Assembly: GCA_000739535.1 (NCBI GenBank)
Contig: DF820464.1
Span: 933,184-995,680, forward strand
DNA length: 62,497 nucleotides
Direction of reading: 5' to 3'
From: Candidatus Vecturithrix granuli
GTDB taxonomy: Bacteria > Moduliflexota > Moduliflexia > Moduliflexales > Moduliflexaceae
Every line of letters begins with the position of its first letter. Positions within the stretch are counted from its first letter, which is position 1. The notes beneath the pieces are model-generated. The model searched no databases, was not told the DNA's origin, and saw nothing but the letters and a program-made list of their open reading frames with translations. Both the position numbers and the translations under genes were made by a program. Below are positions 32,889 to 40,395 of this stretch, piece after piece.

Positions 32889-34196
32889 ATGGCAAAACAA
32901 CATCTCTTTGTCATTCAAGGCGATGCGCAGCTCCAGGGAGAATTGTGCGTTGATGGCAATAAAAACGCGGCCCTGCCGCTGATTGCCGCTTCGGTGCTGT
33001 TTCCACACAAGGTCGTGTTGAAGCGCATTCCGCAGATTCTCGACGTCAAACGGATGTGCGAGATTCTGGCCTGCATGAAGGCCGATGTTTCAACGCCTGA
33101 AGCCGATACGCTCGAAATCAATACCGCAAATCTGGATCCGACTCGCATCCATTCCAAAGCCTGGGAGACCGTGCGGGCGGCAATTCTGTTTGTTGGGCCA
33201 ATCGCGGCTCGTTTTGGGAAAATTGCCTTTCCGACCCCCGGCGGCGATGTGATCGGCCGGCGGCGGCTGGATACGCACTTTCTGGCTATGCAGGAGATGG
33301 GCGCGTCAATTCAAGCGCAGAGCGGTCGCTTTGTCGTCGAAGCCCCGGCAGCAGGATTGCGACCTGCGTTTATATTTTTAGATGAGGCCAGCGTGACGGC
33401 GACCGAAAATATCTTGCTTTGCGCCGCCGCTGCTCCGGGAACGACAATTATCGAAAATGCGGCCTGCGAACCCCATGTGCAAGATTTAACCGACTTTTTG
33501 TGCCAGTGCGGCGCGAGCATTGAAGGCCGAGGTTCGAACCGTTTGATCGTTCATGGAATCACAGACCTGAAAGCCGCATCTCCTTTTACCATCGGAGCGG
33601 ATTATATTCAGACCGGCGCGTTTATCGGCATTGCCCTCTGTACGAATTCTGCGCTGCGTATTCGCAGGGCTGGCGCAAAATATTTGAAACCAATCGAAAT
33701 CGGCTTAAAAAAATACGGTGCACGTTTTACGATTGACGGCGACGATGTCATTGTACCTGCCAATCAGGAATTGAACATTGTGGAAGATGTGGGCGCGAGC
33801 GTGGCGAAAATTGACAGCCAGCCCTGGCCTGGTTTCCCCTCTGATATGACCAGTACCGCCGTTGTGCTGGCCACTCAGGCGGAAGGCGCGCTGCTGATTC
33901 ATGAAAAATTATACGAAAGCCGTTTGTTTTTTGTGGATAAATTAGTGCGCATGGGCGCGCGCATCACCTTGTGCGATCCGCACCGGGCCATGGTAATCGG
34001 ACGCACGAAATTGTTTGGCACGAACATTGAAAGCCCTGACATCCGCGCTGGAATCGCGTTATTAACAGCGGCGCTTTGCGCTTCTGGCGAAACGAAAATC
34101 AGCCATGCTCATCAAATTGACCGGGGCTTTTTTGAAATTGAAAAGAAACTTGGCGCGGTCGGCGCCAGAATCGAACGTATTGCTGTGGCTGAGTAA
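32889..34196 (+). CDS. murA: UDP-N-acetylglucosamine 1-carboxyvinyltransferase (MurA) with Asp at the catalytic Cys position
   Basis: The cytoplasmic enzyme that transfers enolpyruvate from PEP to UDP-GlcNAc, the first committed step of peptidoglycan synthesis. 435 residues from ATG 32889 after AAAAAGGAC; the 40-codon upstream extension is rejected. EPSP-synthase-like fold: GNKNAALPLIAAS (substrate Lys), WETVRAAILFVGPIAARFG, PSDMTSTAVVLATQAEG and SPDIRAGIALLTAA. The active-site loop reads TPGGDVIGRRRLD where most MurA have PGGCAIG; Asp at this place (residue 120) is known from Mycobacterium and Chlamydia and gives fosfomycin insensitivity. A family D hairpin follows the stop. Confidence 0.9.
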   Translation: MAKQHLFVIQGDAQLQGELCVDGNKNAALPLIAASVLFPHKVVLKRIPQILDVKRMCEILACMKADVSTPEADTLEINTANLDPTRIHSKAWETVRAAILFVGPIAARFGKIAFPTPGGDVIGRRRLDTHFLAMQEMGASIQAQSGRFVVEAPAAGLRPAFIFLDEASVTATENILLCAAAAPGTTIIENAACEPHVQDLTDFLCQCGASIEGRGSNRLIVHGITDLKAASPFTIGADYIQTGAFIGIALCTNSALRIRRAGAKYLKPIEIGLKKYGARFTIDGDDVIVPANQELNIVEDVGASVAKIDSQPWPGFPSDMTSTAVVLATQAEGALLIHEKLYESRLFFVDKLVRMGARITLCDPHRAMVIGRTKLFGTNIESPDIRAGIALLTAALCASGETKISHAHQIDRGFFEIEKKLGAVGARIERIAVAE

Positions 34197-34200
34197 CAAC

Positions 34201-34236
34201 AAAAAAACCGAGTTTTTTCAAAAAACTCGGTTTTTG
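34201..34236 (+). terminator. Family D hairpin, terminator-like (copy 2)
   Basis: AAAAAAACCGAGTTTTTT / AAAAAACTCGGTTTTT with a short C-A loop, directly after murA and 20 bases before the next start. The T-tail makes it terminator-like in both directions, but the repetition of this motif between co-directional genes suggests it may also serve in mRNA processing. Confidence 0.65.
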
Positions 34237-34256
34237 GATTTTTAGAAAGATACTTC

Positions 34257-35693
34257 ATGAAAACACAAACTGAACAACAGTTAATCAATTTATGTGAAGA
34301 TTGGACGCGAGAACAGGTTAAGCAGATTGCCCAACTCCCGCCATCCGGGTCTTACCGCGAATATTATCGTATGCGCGGCGACAGGACAACGGTAATAGGG
34401 GCCTTTAATCCGGATCGAAAAGAAAATATCGCCTTCCTCGATTTTTCCCGCCATTTTCATCGCAAAGGACTGAATGTACCGCAGATTTATCTTGAAAATC
34501 TCGATCAACATATATACTTACTCGAGGATCTGGGCGATACCACCTTATTTTCCTATCTCATGGATACGCGCAAAAATGGAATTTTCCCGCACAAAGTACT
34601 CGACGTTTATAAAAGAGTGCTCGAGGAACTGCCGCGGTTCCAGGTTGAGGCCGGAGAAGATTTGAATTACCAGGTCTGTTATCCGCGCGACCGCTTTGAT
34701 AAACAGTCCATGCTCTGGGATCTGAATTATTTTAAATATTATTTCCTCAAGCTGGCAAAAGTGGCCTTTGACGAGCAGGAGTTAGAAGACGATTTTCAAA
34801 CCTTTACCGACTATTTGCTGCAAACCGATTGTCACTATTTTTTGTATCGCGATTTCCAATCCCGCAACATCATGCTCTACCAGAATCAGCCGTATTTTAT
34901 TGATTATCAGGGCGGACGCCGTGGCGCGCTGCAATATGATGTCGCCTCGCTGCTATACGACGCCAAAGCCGATTTGCCGCAGCAAGTGCGACGTGAATTG
35001 CTCGATCATTATATCGGCGCGCTCAGCGCGTTTATCCTGCTCGATGAAAAATCCTTTCTCGCCTATTATTACGGTTATGCGCTGATTCGGCTGATGCAGG
35101 CCATGGGTTCTTTCGGTTTTCGAGGCTTTTATGAGAAAAAAGAACATTTTCTGCAAAGCATCCCGTATGCAGTGAAAAATCTGGAATGGCTGCTGGAAAC
35201 GGTGCGCCTTCCAATCAAAGTGCCCATGCTGATTAATGCGCTCAATCAGGTTGTGGATTCGGAGGCATTGAAGAACATTGGTCGGGCAGCTTCCATGTTA
35301 ACCGTGAGAATCAACAGTTTCTCATATCGGCGGGGGATTCCGATTGATGAAATGGGCAATGGCGGAGGATATGTGTTCGACTGCCGTGCTCTGCAAAATC
35401 CGGGACGTTATGCTGAATACAAAGACTTGAGCGGTCAGGACGCGGCTGTAATCGAATTTTTCCAACGAGAACCTGACGTCGAAAACTTTCTGCACAGTAT
35501 CTACACGTTGGTTGATCAGACTATTGAAAATTACCAACAGCGCAGTTTTTTGAACTGCATGATCAGCTTCGGATGTACCAGTGGACAGCACCGCTCGGTC
35601 TATTGTGCCGAGCAATTAGCGCAGCACCTTCGTCAAAAATTTGACGTGAAGGTTGTGGTGCGGCATTTTGAACAAGAAATGAAGACTGCCTGA
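34257..35693 (+). CDS. APH-family sugar kinase fused to a RapZ C-terminal domain
   Basis: A 478-residue cytoplasmic fusion. Residues 1-330 are an aminoglycoside-phosphotransferase/AmgK-like kinase: catalytic loop YRDFQSRNIM (about residue 200), metal-binding FIDYQGGRRG (about 216) and a YDVASLLYDAKADLP segment. Residues about 345-478 match the C-terminal half of RapZ: MGNGGGYVFDCRALQNPGR, LSGQDAAVIEFF and ISFGCTSGQHRSVYCAEQL. In gamma-proteobacteria that domain binds RNA and glucosamine-6-phosphate to control GlmS; AmgK-type kinases phosphorylate MurNAc or GlcNAc for cell-wall recycling. Adjacent murA and the MurQ-like gene support a role in amino-sugar metabolism. The RapZ Walker domain is absent. 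Confidence 0.85.
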   Translation: MKTQTEQQLINLCEDWTREQVKQIAQLPPSGSYREYYRMRGDRTTVIGAFNPDRKENIAFLDFSRHFHRKGLNVPQIYLENLDQHIYLLEDLGDTTLFSYLMDTRKNGIFPHKVLDVYKRVLEELPRFQVEAGEDLNYQVCYPRDRFDKQSMLWDLNYFKYYFLKLAKVAFDEQELEDDFQTFTDYLLQTDCHYFLYRDFQSRNIMLYQNQPYFIDYQGGRRGALQYDVASLLYDAKADLPQQVRRELLDHYIGALSAFILLDEKSFLAYYYGYALIRLMQAMGSFGFRGFYEKKEHFLQSIPYAVKNLEWLLETVRLPIKVPMLINALNQVVDSEALKNIGRAASMLTVRINSFSYRRGIPIDEMGNGGGYVFDCRALQNPGRYAEYKDLSGQDAAVIEFFQREPDVENFLHSIYTLVDQTIENYQQRSFLNCMISFGCTSGQHRSVYCAEQLAQHLRQKFDVKVVVRHFEQEMKTA

Positions 35694-35707
35694 TTGGAGA
35701 ACCAGAG

Positions 35708-35741
35708 AAACCAGGTTTTTTCGAAAAACCCGGTTTCTTTT
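35708..35741 (+). terminator. Family D hairpin, terminator-like (copy 3)
   Basis: AAACCAGGTTTTTTC / GAAAAACCCGGTTTCTTTT, 15 bases after the kinase-RapZ stop. One mismatch in the stem. Likely end of the murA transcript. Confidence 0.65.
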
Positions 35742-35769
35742 GCTTTCTCAAAGCAGCTTGAAAATTTTC

Positions 35770-35797
35770 TTGACTTTCAGATTTCCTGTTATGTTAG
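35770..35797 (+). promoter_or_regulatory. Possible promoter of the sugar ABC transporter genes
   Basis: TTGACT (35770-35775) with TGTTAG (35792-35797) at 16-base spacing inside an AT-rich stretch directly after the terminator-like hairpin. Weak match; kept because a promoter is expected here. Confidence 0.3.
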
Positions 35798-35853
35798 CTC
35801 AATATTGTTAGACTCATCTTTCAATGACAACTTTTCTAAGGAGGAAACAATTC

Positions 35854-37065
35854 ATGAAAAAAATCGTTATGCTTGTGAGTATGGTGATCTTGTGTAGTGT
35901 TGTATTCACGCTGAACGTTTCCGCAGCCGACAAATTGCTCTATATGGCCACACCCTGGGGCACGCCGTCGCAGGAATTGCTCGACAAATTTGCGGCTGAA
36001 ACCGGAATTACGGTTGAAGTCACGAGTATGGAGCAAACCGCCTTACGCGATAAAGTGTTGAGCGCGGCGGCCGGAAAAGTTAACCCGGCCGACATCATTT
36101 ATACCGGCATTGACGACCTGGGCGTATTTGCCAGCGCTGGCATCACGCGTCCGTTGGATGAGATGGTTTCGCAGGAACTTTTAGACGCCCTGTACGGCAG
36201 CACATTTTTTACCGTTGAAGGCAAATTGTACGCGGTGCCGATTTATTCGCAGATGGTCATGATTGATTATGACAAAGCCGCGCTGGAAAAAATCGGCGTG
36301 ACTGAAATTGCGACCTGGGACGAGTTTGAAAAGGTATCCATGACCCTGAAAGAACAAGGGATCAGTGAATATCCGATTTCCTTTGGCGTGCGCTCATGGT
36401 CCTGGTTTTTAATGGCGCTTTCATCCGGTTCGAAGTTATTTGATGAAGACCTCAAGCCGGTGTTCGACGATCCTAACGATCCTGGATTTCAGACCTTTGT
36501 GAAACTGATAGAGTATTATAACAAGGGATTGATCTCTCCGGAGCGCATCACGTCGCCTAACCCGCATCCTGCATTTTGGGCCGGACAAGCCGTTTTCCAT
36601 CAGTCCTGGCAGGGCGGCCTGGCTATCGCTAATGATCCTGAAAAATCCAAAGTCGCGCCCAATGCTGATTATTGGCTGCTGCCAGAGCAGCATTTCACCT
36701 GGAGTCTGCCGGGCGGCATCGGGATTTCAATTTATACAGAGTTGCCGGAAGCAGCTATGAAATTTATCGAATTCATGACGACCGAAGAAGTGCAAATCGC
36801 GACATACGAGACTCACGGCATGTTTCCGGCCAGAAAAGCCACCTTTGAGAAACTTGGCGCTGAGGGCAAAATTGATGGCTTTGAGGTGATGAAAGAACAG
36901 GCGAATTACCTGGTAGCACTGCCCTACGCGACACCCTGGTTCAGCGAGTTCAATACGGAAGCTACTAAGGCCCTTGTGCGCGCCGCACAAGGCGAACAAA
37001 CTGCTGAAGAAGCTGTGAAAGCCCTGGCGCAATTCACACGGGATTTGCAGGAAGAATACGAATGA
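35854..37065 (+). CDS. ABC transporter sugar-binding protein, family 1 (first)
   Basis: A periplasmic extracellular solute-binding protein of 403 residues. ATG 35854 follows AAGGAGGAAACAATTC. Signal peptide to about residue 24 (VSAAD). CUT1-type features: GTPSQELLDKFAAETGITVEV, NPADIIYTGIDDLGVFASAGITRPLDEMV, GKLYAVPIYSQMVMIDYDKAALEKIGV and TWDEFEKVSMTLKEQGI. Sugar specificity is not readable. Two binding proteins and four permeases lie on this strand, suggesting two transport systems or one with alternative receptors; no ATPase is encoded between 31 and 47 kb. Confidence 0.9.
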   Translation: MKKIVMLVSMVILCSVVFTLNVSAADKLLYMATPWGTPSQELLDKFAAETGITVEVTSMEQTALRDKVLSAAAGKVNPADIIYTGIDDLGVFASAGITRPLDEMVSQELLDALYGSTFFTVEGKLYAVPIYSQMVMIDYDKAALEKIGVTEIATWDEFEKVSMTLKEQGISEYPISFGVRSWSWFLMALSSGSKLFDEDLKPVFDDPNDPGFQTFVKLIEYYNKGLISPERITSPNPHPAFWAGQAVFHQSWQGGLAIANDPEKSKVAPNADYWLLPEQHFTWSLPGGIGISIYTELPEAAMKFIEFMTTEEVQIATYETHGMFPARKATFEKLGAEGKIDGFEVMKEQANYLVALPYATPWFSEFNTEATKALVRAAQGEQTAEEAVKALAQFTRDLQEEYE

Positions 37066-37086
37066 GCCTGGCAGAATGAAAATGAG

Positions 37087-37158
37087 ATGCAGCGCGAAAC
37101 TCCAGTTTCGCGGACGGATTAATGGTGCGCGAAACTGGAGTTTCGCGCTACATTTTCA
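37087..37158. repeat. Family B palindrome (copy 4)
   Basis: ATGCAGCGCGAAACTCCAG ... TTTCGCGG, spacer, GCGCGAAACTGGAG ... TTTCGCGCTACATTTTC, then AGAGGAAGGAGG. No start codon uses that Shine-Dalgarno-like tail here; the next gene starts 100 bases on. A GCTCCTGAAGCAGGAG hairpin follows near 37188. Confidence 0.8.
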
Positions 37159-37259
37159 GAGGAAGGAGGCGCGGTAAATACTAGGAAAGCTCCTGAAGCA
37201 GGAGATACAGATTTCATTGTCACAACAAAAACTCAACTATTTTCAAGGAGGGAATATTT

Positions 37260-38507
37260 ATGAAACGAATGTTGCAAGGTATTCTACTGTTTACGCTGAT
37301 TTGTCTTAGTGTGACGACGATCGCGTTTGCTCAGGTCAAATTAACCATGGGAAGCTGGCGTACGGAGGACCGCGAATTTTATGAAAAAGTGATCGAAGCG
37401 TTCCGAAAAACGCACCCTGACATTGAAATTTCTTACGAACCGACGAAAAACACAGAGTATAACACGACCCTGAATATTGCCCTGCAAACTGGCACCGGAC
37501 CCGATATTATCCATCTGCGTCCTTATACACCGGGCATCCAACTGGCTGAAGCCGGATACCTTGAACCATTAGACGGGAATATTGCCGGGTTAGAGCAATA
37601 CGCCGATTCTACCTTAATCGCCTCGCGCGCGCCTGACGGCAGAATTTATGGGGTCCCGGCCAAATTCAGTTCAATCCAGATTTTCTACAACAAAAAGCTG
37701 TTTGCGCAATATAACCTGCAAGAGCCGCAAACCTGGGACGAACTGATTCAGATCGCCGAAACCCTGAAGCAAAACAATGTCACCCCCTTTGCGTTTGGTT
37801 CGAAAGATGGCTGGATTCTTGCGCTGACTCATGCAGCTTTTGGCCCAACCTTTTACGGCGGTAATGAGTTTGTCGAAAAGATTCTCAAAGGAGAAACGAA
37901 TTTTACCAGCCCGGAGTTTGTAAAATCCGTGCAGATCATGAAAGACCTGGCCGCCTATTTTCCGAAATTTTACACAGGGTTAGGCGTGGAAGAAATGCGC
38001 ACTCTGTTTACAACGGAACAAGCCGCCATGTTCGTTGAGGGTGATTGGGAAATCGCGGTACTGCGCAAAGAAAATCCCAATTTAGACTTTGATTGCTTCC
38101 CGATCCCTTCAGCGACCGGCGGCAAACCGACGGTCTCGACCTGGGTTGACGCCTCGTATGCAGTCAATGCTCATTCAAAAAATAAAGAAGCCGCGTTGAA
38201 ATTTGTCGAATTTCTGGCAACCAAAGAATTCGGAACGATGGTTTCAGAAGATTTGCACAGCATTCCGACCATTCCGGGGATTGAAGCGTCTGATCCGTTG
38301 ATTGCCAAAATTCTCAAATACGCGACGGATCCGGAGACCTCCACGCCGTATATGATCGTAGTGTATTTCAACCAGGGCAACCCTTCGACCAAAACCGAAT
38401 TCCAGAATCTGGTGCAAGGCATGTACCTGGATCAATTGACGCCGGAGCAGGTGGCTGAAGGCACCCAGAAAAGCGCAGATACCTGGTTTAAGCCAGCCGC
38501 TCAATAA
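37260..38507 (+). CDS. ABC transporter sugar-binding protein, family 1 (second)
   Basis: A 415-residue periplasmic binding protein, only distantly like the one upstream. Signal peptide MKRMLQGILLFTLICLSVTT... ending near AFAQ. Features: LTMGSWRTEDREFYEKVIEAFRKTHPDIEISYE, GTGPDIIHLRPYTPGIQLAEAGYLEPLDG, DGRIYGVPAKFSSIQIFYNKKLFAQYNL, and EGDWEIAVLRKENP. AAGGAGGGAATATTT precedes the ATG. It is closest to the two permeases at 38565 and 39553, and probably serves them. Confidence 0.92.
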   Translation: MKRMLQGILLFTLICLSVTTIAFAQVKLTMGSWRTEDREFYEKVIEAFRKTHPDIEISYEPTKNTEYNTTLNIALQTGTGPDIIHLRPYTPGIQLAEAGYLEPLDGNIAGLEQYADSTLIASRAPDGRIYGVPAKFSSIQIFYNKKLFAQYNLQEPQTWDELIQIAETLKQNNVTPFAFGSKDGWILALTHAAFGPTFYGGNEFVEKILKGETNFTSPEFVKSVQIMKDLAAYFPKFYTGLGVEEMRTLFTTEQAAMFVEGDWEIAVLRKENPNLDFDCFPIPSATGGKPTVSTWVDASYAVNAHSKNKEAALKFVEFLATKEFGTMVSEDLHSIPTIPGIEASDPLIAKILKYATDPETSTPYMIVVYFNQGNPSTKTEFQNLVQGMYLDQLTPEQVAEGTQKSADTWFKPAAQ

Positions 38508-38517
38508 GTTCTGCGAG

Positions 38518-38550
38518 AAAAACCGGGTTTTTTCAAAAAACCCGGTTTTT
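38518..38550 (+). terminator. Family D hairpin, terminator-like (copy 4)
   Basis: AAACCGGGTTTTTTC / AAAAAACCCGGTTTTT, between the second binding protein and the first permease. If it terminates fully the permeases would need their own promoter; partial termination could set a receptor excess over permease, a common pattern (inference). Confidence 0.65.
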
Positions 38551-38564
38551 AGATATGCTTTTTT

Positions 38565-39476
38565 ATGAAACACACTGATTGGAAAAGACACACGGTTCAC
38601 TTATTTCCTGTACCGGCGCTGCTGGTGTATGGTCTTTTTATGATTTACCCCATTGTCGCGGCGTTTACGTATAGCGTTTTTGAGTGGAAAGGTTTACAAA
38701 AAATCGCGTTTAACGGGATTGCCAATTTTGTGCGCCTGTTTACGACGCCGCCGTATAATGAGTTATTTTGGAATGCCTTTGGGCATAATGTCTATTATTT
38801 CATCCTGGAAATGCTCGTCCAAAACGGCATTGCCTTTTTGCTGGCCTATATTATTTATTTAAAAATTCAAGGTTCAGGCTTTTTTAAAATCGCCTTTTTT
38901 CTGCCACGTTTACTTTCGGTGATTGTCGTCGGGTTTCTGTGGAAATTGATTTTAAATCCGTACAATGGCGTTTTGAATGTATTGCTTGGGAAAATCGGTC
39001 TTGAAGCCTGGCAGCAGCCCTGGCTTGGCGACCCGAAACTGGCGTTAACGGTGGTTATTCTGGTAAATTGTTGGTTTGGCCTGGGTTTTGCCATGTTAAT
39101 TTTTCTGGCCGGTTTGCAGTCCATTCCGCTGGAGCTCATTGAAGCGGCCAAAATTGACGGCGCGCGCGGCGTACGCATGATTCGCTCGATTGTATTGCCG
39201 CTGATGCGCCAGTCTTTAATTATTATTGCAGTGTTTACTTTTATTCATGCGTTTGAGGCCTTTGAATTAGTGTATGCCATGGAAGGCTCGGAAGGCGAAC
39301 CTTTCCGTTCAACTGATACGCTGGCCGTATATTTTTACCGCATGGCTTTCGGCGCTTCCGGCGATACCGTTCAAATCGGATTAGGTTCCGCCTTAGCTGT
39401 GATTCTGTTTTCCATTATTGCCTGTGTCTCCGCGCTCTTTTTATACGTGGTGCGCAAAAGTGAAGTCGAATATTAA
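38565..39476 (+). CDS. ABC sugar transporter permease, UgpA/MalF type
   Basis: 303 residues with six helices. VHLFPVPALLVYGLFMIYPIVAAFTYSVFEWKGL opens the protein as in CUT1 permeases; the ATPase-contacting EAA loop is LELIEAAKIDGARGVRMIRSIVLPLM. It pairs with the MalG-type permease just downstream. No clear Shine-Dalgarno is seen between the family D hairpin and ATG 38565. Confidence 0.92.
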   Translation: MKHTDWKRHTVHLFPVPALLVYGLFMIYPIVAAFTYSVFEWKGLQKIAFNGIANFVRLFTTPPYNELFWNAFGHNVYYFILEMLVQNGIAFLLAYIIYLKIQGSGFFKIAFFLPRLLSVIVVGFLWKLILNPYNGVLNVLLGKIGLEAWQQPWLGDPKLALTVVILVNCWFGLGFAMLIFLAGLQSIPLELIEAAKIDGARGVRMIRSIVLPLMRQSLIIIAVFTFIHAFEAFELVYAMEGSEGEPFRSTDTLAVYFYRMAFGASGDTVQIGLGSALAVILFSIIACVSALFLYVVRKSEVEY

Positions 39477-39504
39477 TCCGCTGTTTTTAGCTGCGTCGTA
39501 AGCC

Positions 39505-39538
39505 CAAAAACCGGATTTCTTCAAGAAACCCGGTTTTT
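39505..39538 (+). terminator. Family D hairpin, terminator-like (copy 5)
   Basis: AAAAACCGGATTTCTTC / AAGAAACCCGGTTTTT, between two co-directional permease genes that must be expressed together, which argues that this family does not act only as a full stop. Confidence 0.6.
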
Positions 39539-39552
39539 AGAAATTCAAAAAT

Positions 39553-40374
39553 ATGATGAGACATTTTTCACGCTGGATTCTTTTAATTATCGCCTGTATT
39601 TTTACCGTGATCTGCCTGTATCCGGTGCTTTTGATGCTCATCTCCTCATTAAAAAGTAACGCGGAAATCTTTGCCAGACCTCTGGGGCTGCCCACTTCAC
39701 CGACGCTGAAATCATACCGCCAGTTATTGCAGCAGCTTCCCTATTTTGGCTATATCAAAAACAGCATTATTGTCAGCGCGGCGGCCGTCTTTCTGACGCT
39801 GCTCTTTGGGGCCATGGCCTCATTTTATCTGGCGCGCTTCGATTTTCCATGGAATCCGGCCTTATTTTTCTTTTTTCTCATGGGTATGATGATCCCTATT
39901 AAACTCGGCATTATCCCCTTGTTTTTATTTATGCGCAGTTTGCGTGTGCTGGATACGCTCTGGTCTCTGATCCTGATTTATACAGCCATCGGGATCCCGA
40001 TGGCCGTGTTGATTTTAAGCCGCTTTTTTCGAACCATGCCCAAAGAGTTAGAAGAAGCGGCGCGTATTGACGGCTGTTCCAATGTGAAAATTTTTTTACA
40101 CATTTTGCTGCCCCTGATGCGGCCGGCTCTGGGCACAGTTATGATTATTCACTTTATCACGGTCTGGAATGATTTTTTCTTTCCGCTTGTGTTTATCCAT
40201 AATGAAGCCAAAAAAACCATTCCGGTCGGCATGTTAACGCTGTTTAGCGAATATTCTACGGATTGGAGCGTCTTGTTTGCGGGTCTGACGCTTTCATCCT
40301 TACCGATGTTAGTCCTCTTTTTTGTCGCCTCAAAACAATTTATGGAAGGAATCACTGCTGGGGCTGTAAAATAG
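39553..40374 (+). CDS. ABC sugar transporter permease, UgpE/MalG type
   Basis: 273 residues, six helices. CUT1 second-permease features: LYPVLLMLISSLKSNAEIFARPLGLP in the periplasmic N-terminal region, EAA loop KELEEAARIDGCSNVKIFLHILLPLMRPAL and the C-terminal KQFMEGITAGAVK. Partner of the 38565 permease. Confidence 0.93.
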   Translation: MMRHFSRWILLIIACIFTVICLYPVLLMLISSLKSNAEIFARPLGLPTSPTLKSYRQLLQQLPYFGYIKNSIIVSAAAVFLTLLFGAMASFYLARFDFPWNPALFFFFLMGMMIPIKLGIIPLFLFMRSLRVLDTLWSLILIYTAIGIPMAVLILSRFFRTMPKELEEAARIDGCSNVKIFLHILLPLMRPALGTVMIIHFITVWNDFFFPLVFIHNEAKKTIPVGMLTLFSEYSTDWSVLFAGLTLSSLPMLVLFFVASKQFMEGITAGAVK

Positions 40375-40395
40375 CACTCAACCACTTAAACACTT

